Shown here piece after piece: positions 51,473 to 62,208 of a stretch of 64,000 nt of DNA. Under the pieces are notes generated by a model that was given only the letters and a program-made list of their open reading frames with translations, did no database searches and was not told the DNA's origin. The stretch is from Auanema rhodensis (Eukaryota; Nematoda; Chromadorea; Rhabditida; Rhabditidae), in assembly GCA_964057225.1 (NCBI GenBank), contig OZ059894.1:24665151-24729150 (forward strand), read 5' to 3'. Numbering within the stretch: position 1 is the stretch's first letter; every line of letters begins with the position of its first letter. Both the position numbers and the translations under genes were made by a program.

Positions 51473-53760
51473 GCATGGTAACCATGACTTTGAAATTTAC
51501 GTGAACTTTAATTTATGCTAATTAAATGTACACGTGATGTACACTTGGTATGTAACTCGCTTCACGTGAAAGATAAAGAGATGCGGTTTTCAAAATTAGA
51601 TTCCCCATGTCCATATTAGTCTAAAAACAAATTTTTATTGATATTGGTTCATGGTAACCATGACTTTGAAATTTACGTGAACTTTAATTTATGCTAATTA
51701 AATGTACACGTGATGTGCACTTGGTATGTAACTCGCTTCACGTGAAAGATAAAGAGATGCGGTTTTCAAAATTAGATTCCCCATGTCCATATTAGTCTAA
51801 AAACAAATTTTTATTGATATTGGTGCATGGTAACCATGACTTTGAATTTTAAGTGAACTTTAATTTATGCTAATTAAATGTACACGTGATGTGCACTTGG
51901 TATGTAACTCGCTTCACGTGAAAGATAAAGAGATGCGGTTTTCAAAATTAGATTCCCCATGTCCATATTAGTCTAAAAACAAATTTTTATTGATATTGGT
52001 TCATGGTAACCATGACTTTGAAATTTACGTGAACTTTAATTTATGCTAATTAAATGTACACGTGATGTGCACTTGGTATGTAACTCGCTTCACGTGAAAG
52101 ATAAAGAGATGCGGTTTTCAAAATTAGATTTCCCATGTCCATATTAGTCTAAAAACAAATTTTTATTGATATTGCTTCATGGTAACCATGACTTTGAAAT
52201 TTACGTGAACTTTAATTTATGCTAATTAAATGTACACGTGATGTGCACTTGGTATGTAACTCGCTTCACGTGAAAGATAAAGAGATGCGGTTTTCAAAAT
52301 TAGATTCCCCATTTCCATATTAGTCTAAAAACAAATTTTTATTGATATTGGTTCATGGTAACCATGACTTTGAAATTTACGTGAACTTTAATTTATGCTA
52401 ATTAAATGTACACGTGATGTGCACTTGGTATGTAACTCGCTTCACGTGAAAGATAAAGAGATGCGGTTTTCAAAATTAGATTCCCCATGTCCATATTAGT
52501 CTAAAAACAAATTTTTATTGATATTGCTTCATGGTAACCATGACTTTGAAATTTACGTGAACTTTAATTTATGCTAATTAAATGTACACGTGATGTGCAC
52601 TTGGTATGTAACTCGCTTCACGTGAAAGATAAAGAGATGCGGTTTTCAAAATTAGATTCCCCATGTCCATATTAGTCTAAAAACAAATTTTTATTGATAT
52701 TGGTTCATGGTAACCATGACTTTGAAATTTACGTGAACTTTAATTTATGCTAATTAAATGTACACGTGATGTGCACTTGGTATGTAACTCGCTTCACGTG
52801 AAAGATAAAGAGATGCGGTATTCTAAATTAGATTCCCCATGTCCATATTAGTCTAAAAACAAATTTTTATTGATATTGCTTCATGGTAACCATGACTTTG
52901 AAATTTACGTGAACTTTAATTTATGCTAATTAAATGTACACGTGATGTGCACTTGGTATGTAACTCGCTTCACGTGAAAGATAAAGAGATGCGGTTTTCA
53001 AAATTAGATTCCCCATTTCCATATTAGTCTAAAAACAAATTTTTATTGATATTGGTTCATGGTAACCATGACTTTGAAATTTACGTGAACTTTAATTTAT
53101 GCTAATTAAATGTACACGTGATGTGCACTTGGTATGTAACTCGCTTCACGTGAAAGATAAAGAGATGCGGTTTTCAAAATTAGATTCCCCATGTCCATAT
53201 TAGTCTAAAAACAAATTTTTATTGATATTGCTTCATGGTAACCATGACTTTGAAATTTACGTGAACTTTAATTTATGCTAATTAAATGTACACGTGATGT
53301 GCACTTGGTATGTAACTCGCTTCACGTGAAAGATAAAGAGATGCGGTTTTCAAAATTAGATTCCCCATGTCCATATTAGTCTAAAAACAAATTTTTATTG
53401 ATATTGGTTCATGGTAACCATGACTTTGAAATTTACGTGAACTTTAATTTATGCTAATTAAATGTACACGTGATGTGCACTTGGTATGTAACTCGCTTCA
53501 CGTGAAAGATAAAGAGATGCGGAATTCTAAATTAGATTCCCCATGTCCATATTAGTCTAAAAACAAATTTTTATTGATATTGGTGCATGGTAACCATGAC
53601 TTTGAAATTTACGTGAACTTTAATTTATGCTAATTAAATGTACACGTGATGTGCACTTGGTATGTAACTCGCTTCACGTGAAAGATAAAGAGATGCGGTT
53701 TTCAAAATTAGATTCCCCATGTCCATATTAGTCTAAAAACAAATTTTTATTGATATTGGT
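51473..53760. repeat. 13-monomer HOR (2288 bp) of the C/T' family, copy 1
   Basis: The order is A, T, G*(GAATTTTAAG), T(GATTTCCC), C(CATTTCC), T, C, T', C(CATTTCC), T, C, T', G. Every marker recurs in copy 2 at exactly 2288 bp. The second T' of this copy (53409) reads GGAATTCTAA and so gains a GAATTC (EcoRI) site. G* here has TTAAGTG, which removes the first ACGTG. Confidence 0.93.
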
Positions 53761-56048
53761 GCATGGTAACCATGACTTTGAAATTTACGTGAACTTTAAT
53801 TTATGCTAATTAAATGTACACGTGATGTACACTTGGTATGTAACTCGCTTCACGTGAAAGATAAAGAGATGCGGTTTTCAAAATTAGATTCCCCATGTCC
53901 ATATTAGTCTAAAAACAAATTTTTATTGATATTGGTTCATGGTAACCATGACTTTGAAATTTACGTGAACTTTAATTTATGCTAATTAAATGTACACGTG
54001 ATGTGCACTTGGTATGTAACTCGCTTCACGTGAAAGATAAAGAGATGCGGTTTTCAAAATTAGATTCCCCATGTCCATATTAGTCTAAAAACAAATTTTT
54101 ATTGATATTGGTGCATGGTAACCATGACTTTGAATTTTACGTGAACTTTAATTTATGCTAATTAAATGTACACGTGATGTGCACTTGGTATGTAACTCGC
54201 TTCACGTGAAAGATAAAGAGATGCGGTTTTCAAAATTAGATTCCCCATGTCCATATTAGTCTAAAAACAAATTTTTATTGATATTGGTTCATGGTAACCA
54301 TGACTTTGAAATTTACGTGAACTTTAATTTATGCTAATTAAATGTACACGTGATGTGCACTTGGTATGTAACTCGCTTCACGTGAAAGATAAAGAGATGC
54401 GGTTTTCAAAATTAGATTTCCCATGTCCATATTAGTCTAAAAACAAATTTTTATTGATATTGCTTCATGGTAACCATGACTTTGAAATTTACGTGAACTT
54501 TAATTTATGCTAATTAAATGTACACGTGATGTGCACTTGGTATGTAACTCGCTTCACGTGAAAGATAAAGAGATGCGGTTTTCAAAATTAGATTCCCCAT
54601 TTCCATATTAGTCTAAAAACAAATTTTTATTGATATTGGTTCATGGTAACCATGACTTTGAAATTTACGTGAACTTTAATTTATGCTAATTAAATGTACA
54701 CGTGATGTGCACTTGGTATGTAACTCGCTTCACGTGAAAGATAAAGAGATGCGGTTTTCAAAATTAGATTCCCCATGTCCATATTAGTCTAAAAACAAAT
54801 TTTTATTGATATTGCTTCATGGTAACCATGACTTTGAAATTTACGTGAACTTTAATTTATGCTAATTAAATGTACACGTGATGTGCACTTGGTATGTAAC
54901 TCGCTTCACGTGAAAGATAAAGAGATGCGGTTTTCAAAATTAGATTCCCCATGTCCATATTAGTCTAAAAACAAATTTTTATTGATATTGGTTCATGGTA
55001 ACCATGACTTTGAAATTTACGTGAACTTTAATTTATGCTAATTAAATGTACACGTGATGTGCACTTGGTATGTAACTCGCTTCACGTGAAAGATAAAGAG
55101 ATGCGGTATTCTAAATTAGATTCCCCATGTCCATATTAGTCTAAAAACAAATTTTTATTGATATTGCTTCATGGTAACCATGACTTTGAAATTTACGTGA
55201 ACTTTAATTTATGCTAATTAAATGTACACGTGATGTGCACTTGGTATGTAACTCGCTTCACGTGAAAGATAAAGAGATGCGGTTTTCAAAATTAGATTCC
55301 CCATTTCCATATTAGTCTAAAAACAAATTTTTATTGATATTGGTTCATGGTAACCATGACTTTGAAATTTACGTGAACTTTAATTTATGCTAATTAAATG
55401 TACACGTGATGTGCACTTGGTATGTAACTCGCTTCACGTGAAAGATAAAGAGATGCGGTTTTCAAAATTAGATTCCCCATGTCCATATTAGTCTAAAAAC
55501 AAATTTTTATTGATATTGCTTCATGGTAACCATGACTTTGAAATTTACGTGAACTTTAATTTATGCTAATTAAATGTACACGTGATGTGCACTTGGTATG
55601 TAACTCGCTTCACGTGAAAGATAAAGAGATGCGGTTTTCAAAATTAGATTCCCCATGTCCATATTAGTCTAAAAACAAATTTTTATTGATATTGGTTCAT
55701 GGTAACCATGACTTTGAAATTTACGTGAACTTTAATTTATGCTAATTAAATGTACACGTGATGTGCACTTGGTATGTAACTCGCTTCACGTGAAAGATAA
55801 AGAGATGCGGTATTCTAAATTAGATTCCACATGTCCATATTAGTCTAAAAACAAATTTTTATTGATATTGGTGCATGGTAACCATGACTTTGAAATTTAC
55901 GTGAACTTTAATTTATGCTAATTAAATGTACACGTGATGTGCACTTGGTATGTAACTCGCTTCACGTGAAAGATAAAGAGATGCGGTTTTCAAAATTAGA
56001 TTCCCCATGTCCATATTAGTCTAAAAACAAATTTTTATTGATATTGCT
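53761..56048. repeat. 13-monomer HOR (2288 bp) of the C/T' family, copy 2
   Basis: Same order as copy 1, with A at 53761, G* at 54113, GATTTCCC at 54415, CATTTCC near 54599 and 55303, T' at 54993 and 55697, and G at 55873. G* keeps TTACGTG. The second T' unit has a private GATTCCACATG. The order breaks after 56048, where C, T, C, T, T, T, T, C follow instead of a new A. Confidence 0.93.
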
Positions 56049-58160
56049 TCATGGTAACCATGACTTTGAAATTTACGTGAACTTTAATTTATGCTAATTA
56101 AATGTACACGTGATGTGCACTTGGTATGTAACTCGCTTCACGTGAAAGATAAAGAGATGCGGTTTTCAAAATTAGATTCCCCATGTCCATATTAGTCTAA
56201 AAACAAATTTTTATTGATATTGGTTCATGGTAACCATGACTTTGAAATTTACGTGAACTTTAATTTATGCTAATTAAATGTACACGTGATGTGCACTTGG
56301 TATGTAACTCGCTTCACGTGAAAGATAAAGAGATGCGGTTTTCAAAATTAGATTCCCCATGTCCATATTAGTCTAAAAACAAATTTTTATTGATATTGCT
56401 TCATGGTAACCATGACTTTGAAATTTACGTGAACTTTAATTTATGCTAATTAAATGTACACGTGATGTGCACTTGGTATGTAACTCGCTTCACGTGAAAG
56501 ATAAAGAGATGCGGTTTTCAAAATTAGATTCCCCATGTCCATATTAGTCTAAAAACAAATTTTTATTGATATTGGTTCATGGTAACCATGACTTTGAAAT
56601 TTACGTGAACTTTAATTTATGCTAATTAAATGTACACGTGATGTGCACTTGGTATGTAACTCGCTTCACGTGAAAGATAAAGAGATGCGGTTTTCAAAAT
56701 TAGATTCCCCATGTCCATATTAGTCTAAAAACAAATTTTTATTGATATTGGTTCATGGTAACCATGACTTTGAAATTTACGTGAACTTTAATTTATGCTA
56801 ATTAAATGTACACGTGATGTGCACTTGGTATGTTACTCGCTTCACGTGAAAGATAAAGAGATGCGGTTTTCAAAATTAGATTCCCCATGTCCATATTAGT
56901 CTAAAAACAAATTTTTATTGATATTGGTTCATGGTAACCATGACTTTGAAATTTACGTGAACTTTAATTTATGCTAATTAAATGTACACGTGATGTGCAC
57001 TTGGTATGTAACTCGCTTCACGTGAAAGATAAAGAGATGCGGTTTTCAAAATTAGATTCCCCATGTCCATATTAGTCTAAAAACAAATTTTTATTGATAT
57101 TGGTTCATGGTAACCATGACTTTGAAATTTACGTGAACTTTAATTTATGCTAATTAAATGTACACGTGATGTGCACTTGGTATGTAACTCGCTTCACGTG
57201 AAAGATAAAGAGATGCGGTTTTCAAAATTAGATTCCCCATGTCCATATTAGTCTAAAAACAAATTTTTATTGATATTGCTTCATGGTAACCATGACTTTG
57301 AAATTTACGTGAACTTTAATTTATGCTAATTAAATGTACACGTGATGTGCACTTGGTATGTAACTCGCTTCACGTGAAAGATAAAGAGATGCGGTTTTCA
57401 AAATTAGATTCCCCATGTCCATATTAGTCTAAAAACAAATTTTTATTGATATTGGTGCATGGTAACCATGACTTTGAAATTTACGTGAACTTTAATTTAT
57501 GCTAATTAAATGTACACGTGATGTGCACTTGGTATGTAACTCGCTTCACGTGAAAGATAAAGAGATGCGGTTTTCAAAATTAGATTCCCCATGTCCATAT
57601 TAGTCTAAAAACAAATTTTTATTGATATTGGTGCATGGTAACCATGACTTTGAATTTTACGTGAACTTTAATTTATGCTAATTAAATGTACACGTGATGT
57701 GCACTTGGTATGTAACTCGCTTCACGTGAAAGATAAAGAGATGCGGTTTTCAAAATTAGATTCCCCATGTCCATATTAGTCTAAAAACAAATTTTTATTG
57801 ATATTGGTTCATGGTAACCATGACTTTGAAATTTACGTGAACTTTAATTTATGCTAATTAAATGTACACGTGATGTGCACTTGGTATGTAACTCGCTTCA
57901 CGTGAAAGATAAAGAGATGCGGTTTTCAAAATTAGATTCCCCATGTCCATATTAGTCTAAAAACAAATTTTTATTGATATTGCTTCATGGTAACCATGAC
58001 TTTGAAATTTACGTGAACTTTAATTTATGCTAATTAAATGTACACGTGATGTGCACTTGGTATGTAACTCGCTTCACGTGAAAGATAAAGAGATGCGGTT
58101 TTCAAAATTAGATTCCCCATGTCCATATTAGTCTAAAAACAAATTTTTATTGATATTGGT
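56049..58160. repeat. Irregular C/T/G stretch between HOR blocks
   Basis: Twelve units in the order C, T, C, T, T, T, T, C, G, G*(57633), T, C. No T' is present. The run of four T units (56577-57280) is unusual in this domain, where C and T normally alternate. A private TATGTTACT lies near 56829. It looks like a recombined remnant of the neighbouring HORs. Confidence 0.8.
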
Positions 58161-59744
58161 GCATGGTAACCATGACTTTGAATTTTACGTGAACTTTAAT
58201 TTATGCTAATTAAATGTACACGTGATGTGCACTTGGTATGTAACTCGCTTCACGTGAAAGATAAAGAGATGCGGTTTTCAAAATTAGATTCCCCATGTCC
58301 ATATTAGTCTAAAAACAAATTTTTATTGATATTGGTTCATGGTAACCATGACTTTGAAATTTACGTGAACTTTAATTTATGCTAATTAAATGTACACGTG
58401 ATGTGCACTTGGTATGTAACTCGCTTCACGTGAAAGATAAAGAGATGCGGTTTTCAAAATTAGATTCCCCATGTCCATATTAGTCTAAAAACAAATTTTT
58501 ATTGATATTGCTTCATGGTAACCATGACTTTGAAATTTACATGAACTTTAATTTATGCTAATTAAATGTACACGTGATGTGCACTTGGTATGTAACTCGC
58601 TTCACGTGAAAGATAAAGAGATGCGGTTTTCAAAATTAGATTCCCCATGTCCATATTAGTCTAAAAACAAATTTTTATTGATATTGGTTCATGGTAACCA
58701 TGACTTTGAAATTTACGTGAACTTTAATTTATGCTAATTAAATGTACACGTGATATGCACTTGGTATGTAACTCGCTTCACGTGAAAGATAAAGAGATGC
58801 GGTATTCTAAATTAGATTCCCCATGTCCATATTAGTCTAAAAACAAATTTTTATTGATATTGGTGCATGGTAACCATGACTTTGAAATTTACGTGAACTT
58901 TAATTTATGCTAATTAAATGTACACGTGATGTGCACTTGGTATGTAACTCGCTTCACGTGAAAGATAAAGAGATGCGGTTTTCAAAATTAGATTCCCCAT
59001 GTCCATATTAGTCTAAAAACAAATTTTTATTGATATTGCTTCATGGTAACCATGACTTTGAAATTTACGTGAACTTTAATTTATGCTAATTAAATGTACA
59101 CGTGATGTGCACTTGGTATGTAACTCGCTTCACGTGAAAGATAAAGAGATGCGGTTTTCAAAATTAGATTCCCCATGTCCATATTAGTCTAAAAACAAAT
59201 TTTTATTGATATTGCTTCATGGTAACCATGACTTTGAAATTTACGTGAACTTTAATTTATGCTAATTAAATGTACACGTGATGTGCACTTGGTATGTAAC
59301 TCGCTTCACGTGAAAGATAAAGAGATGCGGTTTTCAAAATTAGATTCCCCATGTCCATATTAGTCTAAAAACAAATTTTTATTGATATTGGTGCATGGTA
59401 ACCATGACTTTGAAATTTACGTGAACTTTAATTTATGCTAATTAAATGTACACGTGATGTGCACTTGGTATGTAACTCGCTTCACGTGAAAGATAAAGAG
59501 ATGCGGTTTTCAAAATTAGATTCCCCATGTCCATATTAGTCTAAAAACAAATTTTTATTGATATTGGTGCATGGTAACCATGACTTTGAAATTTACGTGA
59601 ACTTTAATTTATGCTAATTAAATGTACACGTGATGTACACTTGGTATGTAACTCGCTTCACGTGAAAGATAAAGAGATGCGGTTTTCAAAATTAGATTCC
59701 CCATGTCCATATTAGTCTAAAAACAAATTTTTATTGATATTGGT
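58161..59744. repeat. Nine-monomer segment duplicated from 50065-51648
   Basis: G* (58161), T, C, T' with GTGATATGC (58689), G, C (59041), then C, G, A (59569). The series at 50065-51648 reads G*, T, C, T' with GTGATATGC, G, C, G, G, A, all offset by 8096 bp (46 units). The doubly marked T' unit is the strongest link. One unit differs (C at 59217 against G at 51121). A private TTACATGAAC near 58537 is a CpG-to-CpA change. Confidence 0.82.
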
Positions 59745-62208
59745 TCATGGTAACCATGACTTTGAAATTTACGTGAACTTTAATTTATGCTAATTAAATG
59801 TACACGTGATGTGCACTTGGTATGTAACTCGCTTCACGTGAAAGATAAAGAGATGCGGTTTTCAAAATTAGATTCCCCATGTCCATATTAGTCTAAAAAC
59901 AAATTTTTATTGATATTGGTGCATGGTAACCATGACTTTGAAATTTACGTGAACTTTAATTTATGCTAATTAAATGTACACGTGATGTGCACTTGGTATG
60001 TAACTCGCTTCACGTGAAAGATAAAGAGATGCGGTTTTCAAAATTAGATTCCCCATGTCCATATTAGTCTAAAAACAAATTTTTATTGATATTGGTGCAT
60101 GGTAACCATGACTTTGAAATTTACGTGAACTTTAATTTATGCTAATTAAATGTACACGTGATGTACACTTGGTATGTAACTCGCTTCACGTGAAAGATAA
60201 AGAGATGCGGTTTTCAAAATTAGATTCCCCATGTCCATATTAGTCTAAAAACAAATTTTTATTGATATTGGTTCATGGTAACCATGACTTTGAAATTTAC
60301 GTGAACTTTAATTTATGCTAATTAAATGTACACGTGATGTGCACTTGGTATGTAACTCGCTTCACGTGAAAGATAAAGAGATGCGGTTTTCAAAATTAGA
60401 TTCCCCATGTCCATATTAGTCTAAAAACAAATTTTTATTGATATTGGTGCATGGTAACCATGACTTTGAATTTTAAGTGAACTTTAATTTATGCTAATTA
60501 AATGTACACGTGATGTGCACTTGGTATGTAACTCGCTTCACGTGAAAGATAAAGAGATGCGGTTTTCAAAATTAGATTCCCCATGTCCATATTAGTCTAA
60601 AAACAAATTTTTATTGATATTGGTTCATGGTAACCATGACTTTGAAATTTACGTGAACTTTAATTTATGCTAATTAAATGTACACGTGATGTACACTTGG
60701 TATGTAACTCGCTTCACGTGAAAGATAAAGAGATGCGGTTTTCAAAATTAGATTCCCCATGTCCATATTAGTCTAAAAACAAATTTTTATTGATATTGGT
60801 TCATGGTAACCATGACTTTGAAATTTACGTGAACTTTAATTTATGCTAATTAAATGTACACGTGATGTGCACTTGGTATGTAACTCGCTTCACGTGAAAG
60901 ATAAAGAGATGCGGTTTTCAAAATTAGATTCCCCATGTCCATATTAGTCTAAAAACAAATTTTTATTGATATTGGTGCATGGTAACCATGACTTTGAATT
61001 TTAAGTGAACTTTAATTTATGCTAATTAAATGTACACGTGATGTGCACTTGGTATGTAACTCGCTTCACGTGAAAGATAAAGAGATGCGGTTTTCAAAAT
61101 TAGATTCCCCATGTCCATATTAGTCTAAAAACAAATTTTTATTGATATTGGTGCATGGTAACCATGACTTTGAAATTTACGTGAACTTTAATTTATGCTA
61201 ATTAAATGTACACGTGATGTGCACTTGGTATGTAACTCGCTTCACGTGAAAGATAAAGAGATGCGGTTTTCAAAATTAGATTCCCCATGTCCATATTAGT
61301 CTAAAAACAAATTTTTATTGATATTGGTGCATGGTAACCATGACTTTGAAATTTACGTGAACTTTAATTTATGCTAATTAAATGTACACGTGATGTGCAC
61401 TTGGTATGTAACTCGCTTCACGTGAAAGATAAAGAGATGCGGTTTTCAAAATTAGATTCCCCATGTCCATATTAGTCTAAAAACAAATTTTTATTGATAT
61501 TGGTGCATGGTAACCATGACTTTGAAATTTACGTGAACTTTAATTTATGCTAATTAAATGTACACGTGATGTACACTTGGTATGTAACTCGCTTCACGTG
61601 AAAGATAAAGAGATGCGGTTTTCAAAATTAGATTCCCCATGTCCATATTAGTCTAAAAACAAATTTTTATTGATATTGGTTCATGGTAACCATGACTTTG
61701 AAATTTACGTGAACTTTAATTTATGCTAATTAAATGTACACGTGATGTGCACTTGGTATGTAACTCGCTTCACGTGAAAGATAAAGAGATGCGGTTTTCA
61801 AAATTAGATTCCCCATGTCCATATTAGTCTAAAAACAAATTTTTATTGATATTGGTGCATGGTAACCATGACTTTGAAATTTACGTGAACTTTAATTTAT
61901 GCTAATTAAATGTACACGTGATGTGCACTTGGTATGTAACTCGCTTCACGTGAAAGATAAAGAGATGCGGTTTTCAAAATTAGATTCCCCATGTCCATAT
62001 TAGTCTAAAAACAAATTTTTATTGATATTGGTGCATGGTAACCATGACTTTGAAATTTACGTGAACTTTAATTTATGCTAATTAAATGTACACGTGATGT
62101 ACACTTGGTATGTAACTCGCTTCACGTGAAAGATAAAGAGATGCGGTTTTCAAAATTAGATTCCCCATGTCCATATTAGTCTAAAAACAAATTTTTATTG
62201 ATATTGGT
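59569..62208. repeat. Trimer HOR, 528-bp period
   Basis: Units with GATGTACAC (G69A) start at 59569, 60097, 60625, 61505 and 62033. Three of the four spacings are 528 bp and one is 880 bp. The typical order is A, T, G, with G* (GAATTTTAAG) at 60449 and 60977, also 528 bp apart. The marked unit at 60625 has a T junction, so it is a recombinant of A and T. Two extra G units explain the 880-bp interval. Confidence 0.87.
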
